64,000 nucleotides of DNA. Origin: Drosophila pseudoobscura (taxonomy: Eukaryota; Arthropoda; Insecta; Diptera; Drosophilidae). The notes beneath the pieces are model-generated. The model did not search any database, was not told where the DNA came from, and saw only the letters and a program-made list of their open reading frames with translations. Location: positions 1,860,001 through 1,924,000 of the forward strand of contig NC_046683.1 of the NCBI RefSeq assembly GCF_009870125.1. Direction: 5' to 3'. Position 1 is the first letter of the stretch; each line of letters starts with the position of its first letter. A program made the translations under genes and the position numbers. Of the stretch, positions 1 through 9,337 are shown piece by piece.

Positions 1-1703
1 TCATCGACGGAGGAAAGTCGGCGCCGCCAAAATCTGCAACGATCACCAAGAACGGCAAAGTGCGCCCCGACGCGGAAGTGCATTTGTCAAACCCGCCGAC
101 CCAGCAATACGGGCCTATAAAAAGACGGCGACGAGAACCAAAGAGCAGCTTACGCAGAAAGCCTTGCCACCGAAGGACTTTGGCGAGACTAACATGGGAA
201 AACTATATATTGATAACTAGAACTGGTTATCCGTCCGCAATGATGAAGATGAAAAATTGGAAGATAACCGAAAGATTATGGTGTATGACATATACCACTT
301 GTTCTTCAACTTGAAGAAGAGTGTTTTAGATGTGGATGGTCAAAGACTTTTTTGAATTTACCGAAGGGATTGCGTGCGACTACCATGAGAAAATCGATCG
401 CTCCAAATATTGTACCAACAGTAGGGTCAAGCGTTGGGGAGGTGCTGGCAAAAACAAATCTTTCGAATAAAAAGACGGCGACGAGAACCAAAGAGCAGCT
501 TACGCAGAAAGCCTTGCCACCGAAGGACTTTGGCGAGACTAACATGGGAAAACTATATATTGATAACTAGAACTGGTTATCCGTCCGCAATGATGAAGAT
601 GAAAAATTGGACCACGATCCGGTTATTGTCTACACGACCCGAGAGTTAATGCCGGCGGTAAAGTCTTGCTTCCGTTACCTGGCATCCGAGGCCGAAATCG
701 ACGAAGATAACCGAAAGATTATGGTGTATGACATATACCATTTGTTCTTCAACTTGAAGAAGAGTGTTTTAGATGTGGATGGTCAAAGACTTTTTTGAAT
801 TTACCGAAGGGATTGCGTGCGACTACCATGAGAAAATCGATCGCTCCAAATATTGTACCAACAGTAGGGTCAAGCGTTGGGGAGGTGCTGGCAAAAACAA
901 ATCTTTCGAATAAAAAGACGGCGACGAGAACCAAAGAGCAGCTTACGCAGAAAGCCTTGCCACCGAAGGACTTTGGCGAGACTAACATGGGAAAACTATA
1001 TATTGATAACTAGAACTGGTTATCCGTCCGCAATGATGAAGATGAAAAATTGGAAGATAACCGAAAGATTATGGTGTATGACATATACCATTTGTTCTTC
1101 AACTTGAAGAAGAGTGTTTTAGATGTGGATGGTCAAAGACTTTTTTGAATTTACCGAAGGGATTGCGTGCGACTACCATGAGAAAATCGATCGCTCCAAA
1201 TATTGTACCAACAGTAGGGTCAAGCGTTGGGGAGGTGCTGGCAAAAACAAATCTTTCGAATAAAAAGACGGCGACGAGAACCAAAGAGCAGCTTACGCAG
1301 AAAGCCTTGCCACCGAAGGACTTTGGCGAGACTAACATGGGAAAACTATATATTGATAACTAGAACTGGTTATCCGTCCGCAATGATGAAGATGAAAAAT
1401 TGGACCACGATCCGGTTATTGTCTACACGACCCGAGAGTTAATGCCGGCGGTAAAGTCTTGCTTCCGTTACCTGGCATCCGAGGCCGAAATCGACGAAGA
1501 TAACCGAAAGATTATGGTGTATGACATATACCATTTGTTCTTCAACTTGAAGAAGAGTGTTTTAGATGTGGATGGTCAAAGACTTTTTTGAATTTACCGA
1601 AGGGATTGCGTGCGACTACCATGAGAAAATCGATCGCTCTAAATATTGTACCAACAGTAGGGTCAAGCGTTGGGGAGGTGCTGGCAAAAACAAATCTTTC
1701 GAA
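1..1703 (+). repeat. Tandem array of 443/350 bp units derived from a broken coding sequence
   Basis: Blocks recur with offsets of 443 and 350 bp, giving a 793 bp higher-order period (for example matching starts at 352, 795 and 1145, and at 607 and 1400). Long and short units differ only by a 93 bp segment (about 610-702 and 1403-1495) that the short unit lacks. The array looks coding-derived: the stretch starting LDHDPVIVYTTREL is followed in the same frame by IDEDNRKIMVYDIYHLFFN and then stops at a run of six T (790-796), after which the +1 frame continues as [19 protein letters not shown]. That pattern suggests a fixed one-base frameshift shared by all units. The first 115 bases carry a different 5' flank. 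I do not recognise the protein. Near identity between units implies recent amplification or gene conversion. The array may continue upstream of the window. Confidence 0.85.
610..835 (+). pseudogene. Unrecognised frameshifted coding fragment (long unit, copy 1)
   Basis: This is the fullest copy of the array's coding fragment. The first frame runs from the acidic DEDEKLDHD stretch through RELMPAVKSCFRYLASEAE and NRKIMVYDIYHLFF to a TGA right after a T6 run. The next frame carries on without a stop for about 45 codons to the TAA near 912 ([12 protein letters not shown] end). A second copy lies at 1403-1703, and short copies at about 260-470 and 1035-1260 lack 31 codons. Upstream in the same unit another frame reads KEQLTQKALPPKDFGETNMGK and ends at TAG. 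No start codon context, promoter or splice signals were convincing. It could be a gene fragment or part of a transposon, since a hAT-like tail follows the array. Confidence 0.5.
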
Positions 1704-1706
1704 TAA

Positions 1707-1859
1707 ATCGCTCAATTTGCCATTGGAATTTTAAGTCTACCGTGATCAAATGCCGTGATTGAACGGCTATTCAGTCAAATGAATATCGTTAAGACCAAAC
1801 TTAATGTTAAGTATAAGGTTTATTTTAGAAATATATACTTGTTTGATGTATACGACTAA
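1707..1859 (+). pseudogene. Decayed hAT-type transposase C-terminus
   Basis: From 1707 the frame reads FAIGILSLP, an in-frame TGA at 1743-1745, then SNAVIERLFSQMNIVKTKL and on to a TAA at 1857-1859. The pattern 'LP-x-SNA-x-xER-x-FS-x-MN-x-x-KTKL' is the conserved block of the hAT C-terminal dimerisation region in transposases and domesticated BED/zinc-finger relatives. The internal stop, the frame ending in unrelated residues, and the absence of the catalytic upstream part show it is dead. It starts three bases after the stop of the last array unit, so the array and this tail may come from one element, though that is inference. No terminal inverted repeats were identified. Confidence 0.6.
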
Positions 1860-3339
1860 AAGGAGTTAGACTAGGGAGTTAGATGAGATAATAACACAAT
1901 TAGAAATCTATATATCTATTTGTAGCTTGTTCTAGCTTGAATTTTTGTAAAATATTGCATATTTTGACGCTCAGAATCTGGAATCAGTGGCCCAGAGACC
2001 ACAGTGTTCCGGAGGGGCCCTTCATAACGATGCAGAACTCAGCAGCCTGGGGGGCGGCTGCCGCCGCCGGAACCACCGCAACCGCCGCCGCCAAATAATT
2101 TTATGTCAATTTAAACAAATACTTCTGACATGGCCGTAGCCTACAAAATGACCCACATGTATTATAATTTTTCTGGGACCTGTCGCGTGCCTGCTGTATG
2201 TCAATACGCTCACAAATTGGCATTTCTTGTAGCCGAAAGTATTAACAGATTCCCATCATCTGGGTTAGAAAATCAGCTATACTTCCTATAAAAGCTTTGT
2301 CAAAAATGTAATTTAAGTGTTGGACAAATATAATTTTAAACAAAATTAAAATACTTATTCTCACACTAATTCTTAATCAAAAACGTACAACGTGCAATGG
2401 GCAAACTGAAGAAGATTCAGTTTAGTCAATAGAAATAAGAATAAGTATTAGAAAAATAACAATAAGTAAGATGAAAAGGAAGAACCGCCGCAACCGTCGC
2501 CGCCGCAACCACCGCAACAGCCGCCGGAACCGCCGCAACCACCGCAACCACTGCAACAGCCGCAACCGCCGCAACCACCGCAACCGCAATTAGTCAATAG
2601 AAATAAGAACCAGTAAGAGGAAAAAGAAGTGGTCCGAGCAGGTCAAAAATATGGATATAATTGACACAGAGCGCTTGGTGCCGGCCTTTTTATAGGAAAA
2701 GCAGCAGTCGTCGACGCAGCCGCGTCAAAATGGCGGAGCTCTGCTTTGCCGTAATGTATGTACAGTATGTATATGTGTGTGTATGGGAATGGGCTATGGG
2801 CAGCACACATACACATATATGTACTAGAAATGGGCAAGGACTGAAAAAATTTGGCACGACTCATCGTGGTACTAAAGTAAAAAGTTCCAGCACGCACTAC
2901 CCCGCACCGTTAAAAATATTCAAAACACGGTTCAACACGTTTTTCATGATTTATTTGTACATATGTATGTCCCCTCATTATATTCATATATATGTTTTAT
3001 TAAACAAAATAAGCATATAAAGGATCTACAAATAAGAAAGCAGATGCTGACATGACACCACCGTATCAGTACATTCACCATGACATCACCTTATTACTAA
3101 TTTCACAACGGTCGCGACTGCGCTGTTGTCATTCGGCATTTTTCGTGGCTTCGAAAAGCACACACACACCCGTCCGCCGACATACATACATACAATGTAT
3201 GCATGAAAACCCACCCTTTACTGCTACGTAGAAAAGTGAGAGAGAGAGGGAGAGAGAAGTTGTAGCATCTACTACTGCTAGCTATAAATGCGACTGAAAG
3301 GCGCATAGTAGCGAGTGTGAGTGAGATGGCATGAGTTGA
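1860..3339. other. Intergenic DNA with CCGCAA-type repeats
   Basis: No coding region is supported here. The stretch contains two GC-rich blocks of CCGCAACC/CCGCCG repeats (about 2051-2094 and 2484-2590). A 16 bp direct repeat, AGTCAATAGAAATAAG, lies just before and just after the second block (about 2424 and 2591). Poly-TACATATG-type tracts lie at 2755-2825 and 2955-3000. The open frames here look like chance frames through simple sequence. Confidence 0.5.
2484..2590. repeat. CCGCAA/CCGCAACCA minisatellite
   Basis: About 107 bp are built from variants of CCGCAACC, CCGCAACAG and CCGCCGGAA. A shorter block of the same composition lies at 2051-2094. It is strongly GC-rich against an AT-rich background. 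Confidence 0.75.
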
Positions 3340-3343
3340 TTAA

Positions 3344-3612
3344 CCCTTAACAGACCCATGGTGTTTAAAATTTTAAAATAAAATGATGTTACATATATAT
3401 TAATATTTACATTTTTTGCAGGCATTAATACTTTTCGTCAACATTTTAAGTTATATTAAAACGTATCTTTTACATAATATATGTATAAATATTGCTTCTA
3501 ATTCTATGTTATTTTTTTTATATGCTATATATATGTATATATTATATATATATATATATAATATAATTTGCAATATGTAATTTTGTTGTTTTCGGGACAC
3601 AAGGGTTAAGGG
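3344..3612. mobile_element. piggyBac-like MITE with TTAA target duplications
   Basis: A 269 bp AT-rich segment is bounded by TTAA on both sides (3340-3343 and 3613-3616). It starts CCCTTAACAGACCC and ends with the inverted form GGGTTAAGGG, so the perfect terminal repeat is about 8 bp (CCCTTAAC) with looser similarity inward. TTAA target duplications and ends starting CCC are the hallmark of piggyBac-superfamily elements. The interior is nearly all A/T with a long TATATA tract (about 3520-3570) and no open frame, so it would be non-autonomous. The short TIR means chance cannot be fully excluded. Confidence 0.5.
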
Positions 3613-3616
3613 TTAA

Positions 3617-4400
3617 CTAAATTCGTCCATGAACAACCTTCATGAACAACCACATCAACAAGCATGCATGCACTGACGGTAAAGGAAAACACGAAATTCT
3701 ATGGAGTTGGAGAATGAGGAATTTGTCTTGTATACACACTGTGGGCACGTACTATGTAGGAGCTGCAGACTGTCCGTTGGGACAAGTTTGTATCCAGATT
3801 TCAGTAATTTTATTTGGGAATTTATTGGGGCAAATGGGAATTGATGACATCTTTGAATGCAATCACCGATTTTACGAACTTTTTTGTCTATTTTTGAATA
3901 GTGCGGACTTATATATATGTACATACATATGTAGGTAGGTCGATAAGCAGATTGTAGGACATGATTTGTAGAAAAACATATAGACACACATCTTTATTCG
4001 AATATAATAAATGACAAGTTGTTTGGTATAAAAGAAAGTGAGACAAAAAAAGTTGTATATGTATATGTAAGTATAAGTAAGTGTAACTAGCGCCAAAGAA
4101 CGTTCTACAGTACAGCCGAAAAGTCCTTTTCTCGTTCTCGTTCGCGCTCTCGCTCCTGCCTCTATCTACATATCTCTCTCCTCCTCTGTCGTCGTCTCCT
4201 ATATACTATAGGAGGATACTACTCGTACTCGTATATATGGCGTATATATGGGAAGCGGCGACGCCGTACAAATGCTTCGAGATTACAGATTCGACTTGAA
4301 CACTCGCTGAAATGGGTTTGAGTATTGGTGGGGTAGTGGGATACTGGGGTAGTGGGGACTGCGGAGTGGACGCTGATGCTGCTGGTGGTGGTGGTGGCAC
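3617..4400. other. Intergenic DNA 3' of the MARVEL gene
   Basis: AT-rich DNA with TACATATGTAGG-type tracts (3910-3940) and a pyrimidine-rich run (4120-4200). No supported gene. The 3' untranslated region of the minus-strand MARVEL gene must lie in the right part. The 10 bp palindrome AGAACGTTCT occurs at 4098-4107. Confidence 0.4.
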
Positions 4401-5057
4401 TTAGATGCCGCGGTAGGACCGATGGGCCAGGAAGGCACTGATGAAGTAAAGAACGGCATTGACCAGACCCAAGACACCGGCCACCATGTAGCCGTCGTGC
4501 TTGACATCGCGCAGCCGGATCAGCAGGCAGATGGATGCGGCCAGGATCAGTATGGCAGCGACGCTGTGGTAGATCAGCTCCTGCAATAATACAACCAATA
4601 CGGGCCCAATGAAAACATGGCAAAGATCAATGCAAGGGCTTGCGGCACTCACGTAAATCGTCTTGGCGATGATGCCCCCCGTGCTGAGGGAGGTGAGGCA
4701 GGCGAGCAGTAAGCAGAACGTCCCTATCATAAACGTGGTGGCCATCAGGTAGAGGAACAGATCCTGCTGTCCCGAATAAAAGTAGTTGCGGTATCCCTGA
4801 TAGTTGTAGGCCACGATACCCACAATAGCAGCTCCAATGATCTGTGTACAAATAGGCTCGTTAGACTCTCCGATGAGATAGTTGTGTATGTATTGAATGT
4901 TTTGGAATACATATGTCCAGGATCGGTTGGCATAACTTACCAGCTCAAAGAGCTTTAGAATTCCTGGAAAGGACTTCAGGTAGCCTGTGTTGAGCACGAT
5001 GTACGAGGTGTTGGTGGTGCTGGTGGTGGTACGTGTAATGGTCACTGAGTGCGACAT
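4401..5057 (-). CDS. MARVEL-domain four-pass membrane protein (CKLF-like family)
   Basis: Predicted 161-residue protein from three exons: 5057-4941, 4841-4653 and 4580-4401. The introns are 4940-4842 (GTAAGTTA...TACACAG, 99 nt) and 4652-4581 (GTGAGTG...TTGCAG, 72 nt). The N-terminus starts MSHSVTITRTTTSTTNTSY, a Thr-rich cytoplasmic tail. It is followed by four hydrophobic segments: around IIGAAIVGIVAYNY, LFLYLMATTFMIGTFCLLLACL, the YHSVAAILILAASICLLI stretch, and VAGVLGLVNAVLYFISAFL. That layout and size fit MARVEL proteins of the CKLF/plasmolipin type, which act in membrane apposition and vesicle traffic; the role here is inferred from the family only. It resembles what I recall of fly CG15211, but I cannot verify that. 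Both introns are multiples of three and free of stops, so the whole stretch is also a single 218-codon frame; splicing is preferred because the introns interrupt the hydrophobic segments with unrelated sequence. A 5' UTR acceptor (TTTTGCAG) ends at 5107. Confidence 0.85.
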   Translation of the reverse strand: MSHSVTITRTTTSTTNTSYIVLNTGYLKSFPGILKLFELVSYANRSWTYVFQNIQYIHNYLIGESNEPICTQIIGAAIVGIVAYNYQGYRNYFYSGQQDLFLYLMATTFMIGTFCLLLACLTSLSTGGIIAKTIYVSAASPCIDLCHVFIGPVLVVLLQELIYHSVAAILILAASICLLIRLRDVKHDGYMVAGVLGLVNAVLYFISAFLAHRSYRGI

Positions 5058-5106
5058 CTTGGCGTTAGTTTCTTTCGGTGGTTTTACTGGGGATATTAGG
5101 GATCTT
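5058..5106 (-). other. 5' UTR exon part of the MARVEL gene
   Basis: Between the start codon (5057) and a good splice acceptor on the minus strand (TTATTTTGCAG, ending at 5107) lie 49 bases of leader. This suggests at least one upstream non-coding exon, which I could not locate. Confidence 0.4.
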
Positions 5107-8100
5107 CTGCAAAATAAGTGTTTACGGAAATATTGAAAATTTTTCAGTTAGTATAGTAAATACCAACTACCAATTAGAACCCACATCACCGATTTGATTT
5201 ACGTTTCAGGCGGATGCCAAGTTCAGAGAAGTTTGAAACTTTACGAAAGCTTATCCTTGTGGATTGAATATCGAGTACCATCCAAATGGTTTTATTTCCA
5301 TTTAATAAATCGTTTAGGTTTCTGGACCTAAATCCTCCCATTCAGATACAGTGGTTTCTTTGCACATCTCCCAACTCGTACTCGTACCTGCAAGTATTCT
5401 CTTCTGTGGCACACAGTGTCCTACATTTACGAGTAAACTTGTGGCCGATCGTATGGGCAGCTGTTACAGATCGAACGCCCTTGCCACGCCCATCGATCGG
5501 CACAGTTTCAGAATGTTTTCGGGATGCTGTTGTCTGTGTGGGTGTGCTTGTGTATTTTTGTTCATACGTTTGTTGTTGTTTTCGTTTTGGATTTTTTGGT
5601 TTTTGTCTAATTTTAAAACAAATTTCAATGCCGGCCTCGGGCGAAAGCGCCAAAAGCGTTATTGAAACATCGCCCGCCAGTGGGAGAATCGGAGAAAATG
5701 TATTTACTTGACACACAGATATCCTCCTCCTCGTCCTCCTTCGCCACCGTCAGTCTTTAGGGGATCTGCGCACATCTACTATATCTTTATTGGGTAGACA
5801 CATACGTGCATAGATATGCCCATATGTATGTATATTCGTACTAGTAGGAGTGGGCACACATGTACATACATACATTCAGATGGGGTGACGTCATGAACTT
5901 TATGGTCTGCTGCCTTTTGTTCGTTGGAAAAACTGAGAAAAGCTCCTAGAAATGGGAACGCACACGCACACCCTAGTGTCTGAGGAGCGAACCAAAGACA
6001 AAAAGGTACAAAGTGGATATACTCTTCCCCGAATTCCCGGAAAATTCATAGGGAATCGAACATCACGCATCCCGTATAGCCCTCTCTATTGCTCGGATGT
6101 GTGTTTGGGATGACTCAAATTTCATTGGGGATGGTGTTGGGGAGGGGTTGGCTGTTGATTTCAGACCTTCCTCAAGCTCTGAGATCGAAAATCCGCGGCG
6201 CATTAATCAAGGCAGACGGTGACGCCATCACATCGAGTGACGCAATAACTTACAGTACAGACTGGTCTGACGGGAGCCCAGAGCCCCAGAGCCGCAGAAC
6301 CAAAACCGAATCCGGCTATGATGAGACCAGATGAGAGATGCTAATCGCAATAAGCCATGCGCCCATTGCCAGAGGGAATGGAATGGGATGGTCAAGGGGT
6401 GTGGCCATGGCCATTCCATGGCATTCCAAAACATTTTGCCCGAAACAAAAAAGGAGCATTCTACTCGTATCATCCATCGAGTATGCTCGAACTTTGGGAG
6501 CATGTTGATTAGGCACCAACGGATTTCCGCTTGGCATACGAAATCGAAAACGAGTGGGGTGGGGAGGCATGTAGGAATGGCTGGGAACAACGCCAACGGC
6601 CCAATCCGTTCCATGATATCATGTCCAAATTATGCATGCAACAATAGCAACAAGTTGTCGGTCGGGTCGGGCCTATCAAATGAGTTGCCCAAATAAATTC
6701 TGCCTGCCATTTGTGTGTGTGTTGAGTGGAGTGGAGTAGTAGTGGGAAGTGGTGCGAAATCGAGTTATATCTTTTCTTTGCCGGAAATATCTTCTATCAT
6801 TTGATGGGAGACGAGACTAAAGGGTGCCGCCGACTAGCGGTGCCTGCCGCTATCGATTTGCCGATAGCTGTCAATCAGTTTGTGCCACCTTCTCCGTGGG
6901 GTGGCGGTGGGGCTGGAATGGTCTGCTCTGCTGATAACAGGAGTGACTGCGACGCTGCACCGAAGCGCAGAATCGTACTCATGTTCCGATTCGGAAAATG
7001 ATATCATCGCTTCTCTATCGGACGAGCGCACAGAGCTCTCCCCCCCTACCACACCACGATGCAGTTTTATGGCCATTTTGTTGGAATCGTAAAAAAACAA
7101 AAAAAAAAATCAAAAACAAGCGAAGGAACAACAGAATTCAATAGTTTTGCGAAGGAGCGGGGCGGAGGCTACGCCCCAGAAATCGCGCGCGTTTATCAAA
7201 AATGTTCCCCTTAAATTCCACATTCGCACTCATACATACATACATATGTACACCATGCAAATACATATGTATCTTTCGATGAATATATGTACCTACATAT
7301 CTATACTTATGGGGGGGCATCTTAGTCTTACTTTTTGGATACTCGCTGTTCTGCGGGGGCTTTTCGAAATTTCCAATTTACTCTCGGGGTTTTCGGGGCT
7401 GTCTAGTGTGTTGGCGCGCGCACGTTGAAAACGAAACTGAAAAAGCGTTTCGCTTTTTTTTTTGCCAGCAAGCGAGCAGCAGCGGAGCTATAGAGCAGTC
7501 CCAGCCCCAGCCCCAGCCCCAGCGTCGCAGCCGACGCCGGCTGCGTCGTGTTCGAATGAAAACAATATCAAGCAGAAGGCTAAAGCGGTTACTGCCACCC
7601 GACTAGACGATGCCCAGTAAAATCTCATGAGCGAGAAAGGACCGATAAGGCTATACACAAGGCCCATCCTTGACTCAAGCAAGGTTAAGATACGTCAACC
7701 GTACTCAGCCTTAACCCTGAACGAATATCATCAACGTACATACCATAGATATGTTGAGGTTTTAAGGCATACAAGCCATTGAGCCAATTAAATTTACCTA
7801 TAGTCGAAAAGTCACCTGAGAATGTCGCACATATGTACTTTCGACCTTTCGCCGCCTACAGGGTATCATCTCGAAAGCACAACAAGTTGTGGGCCCCCGG
7901 CCCCTGTTGAAAGGCGTCGTCCGCATTGACTGACTGGCTGCCAGTCGCTGACGCGCTGACGTCGTGATGTCATCGACGAACGCTCGCCGTTCGCCGCTGG
8001 CGAGTATCTGTCTGGCTGTCCTCCGGGCCCGGGCAACCTTCCCAATAAATATCAGTTATGGGTTTCAATGCATTTTTGACGGCCTTAAACGCGCCCCCGG

Positions 8101-8238
8101 CACGCACTCTGCGGTGTAACTGTTCCTTAATGGGGCCCCAAGAGCCACCCCGCCCAGAGGGAGAAGTTTCGCGGACAATTGCACTTATTATTATTAGTAT
8201 TATACGAACATTCTGAGTCAGCGGTACCTGATTGCCAT

Positions 8239-8266
8239 AGAGAGAGCGAGAGAGAGAGAGAGAGAG
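8239..8266. repeat. (GA)n microsatellite
   Basis: Nearly perfect GA dinucleotide run of about 28 bp. Confidence 0.9.
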
Positions 8267-8570
8267 TGGTTGACTAACGGAGAGAGTGCCGGTGGAGAGT
8301 AGGTGAAGGCCCTGGAAGCTAAGCGAGTGAGAGAGAGCAACAAGAGCTTTGCTGTGGTGTGGCGTTTGCTATATCTATGAGTAATGCAATGCTTGGCAAT
8401 GCCTGCGACGATGTCGGCGCTAGTTGAAGGAAAACACGTTGACACGACGCGATGCGATGCGATGCGACACCCACTGGCCCCACCACCTAGTACTGATCAG
8501 GAGGTGGGAGGGAGCCAATATCTGCAATACAGATCAAATGAGTAATCATCTCCAAGTACGTAGAAAGAGG

Positions 8571-8605
8571 TTACCGTTACCATTACCATTACCATTTACC
8601 GTTAA
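8571..8605. repeat. TTACCA/TTACCG hexamer repeat
   Basis: Tandem hexamers TTACCG, TTACCA, TTACCA, TTACCA then a slightly offset TTTACCG copy. Confidence 0.8.
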
Positions 8606-8945
8606 CGAACTGAAACGCTTTCTTTCTGGGTTCTCAAATGTTTTATTTCCATTGATCTCTCGCTGATTCTGATGAATGTTTGACATGCGATTAAACGCAT
8701 GTGCATATGTATGCATGAATGTATGTTTATGATGTGTCGAATGTGTATGTATGAGTGGCTGACTGTGAACGCAGTCCGATGTGGGTTGGGTGCGTGCTGG
8801 TGATGGCTTGTTTGCTAAATGCATATTTGCTTAGTAAAATTATTAATCAAATCCTATTCTCAGTACAATTTTGTTTAACAAATCTACATCCTTTTGTTGT
8901 TGTTTCTTTGTTCATTTTCACCTTGTGCTGCCCGGCTGTTGTGGT

Positions 8946-8973
8946 TGTGTGTGTGTGTGTGTGTGTGTGTGTG
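8946..8973. repeat. (GT)n microsatellite
   Basis: Perfect GT dinucleotide run of about 28 bp. A second, interrupted GT tract lies at 9236-9263. Confidence 0.9.
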
Positions 8974-9337
8974 GGAGCAATAATTAAGGCTAAATTTGTA
9001 TTATATGTAATTGCTTTCGTTTTGGGCTTCGCTTCCTATCTATCGAGCATTAGTTCAACTATATCGATCGACAGTTTGGCAGTATGGCATAAGGAAAGCT
9101 TTTATAAACAAACAAAAATTCAGCTCCGAGCGAGCTGCTACGAAGCGCCAGCAGCAGGGGCAGTGGCAGAGGTATAGCTCGTATGTGGCCATCCTGCTCT
9201 GTCTCGTGTGTGTGAGGTGTTCTAGTGTGTGTGATTTTATGTGTGTGTGAGTGTGTGTGTGTGTGCTTAACTTGTTTTTTTTTTTCAAAATTTGTTTGTT
9301 TTTGCCGCTGTCGCTGCTCCAAAACTGACTTTGACCC

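Larger units (their letters stand above)
5107..9337. other. Gene-free stretch (4.2 kb)
   Basis: No supported coding exon. It contains scattered TACATATG tracts (5800-5880, 7230-7300), a pyrimidine/purine run at 8239-8266 (GA)n, a TTACCA-type hexamer run (8571-8605), a (GT)n tract at 8946-8973 and another at 9236-9263. The 5' leader of the MARVEL gene probably starts within the left part, and the HIP 3' UTR lies just left of 9338. A CCCCAG hexamer run at 7500-7522 makes several frames open by chance. Confidence 0.4.

Noticed and set aside
7406..7606. Pro/Gln and Arg-rich frames around the CCCCAG run
   Set aside because: Multiple frames are open because of the hexamer repeat; could be leader sequence but not supported as coding.
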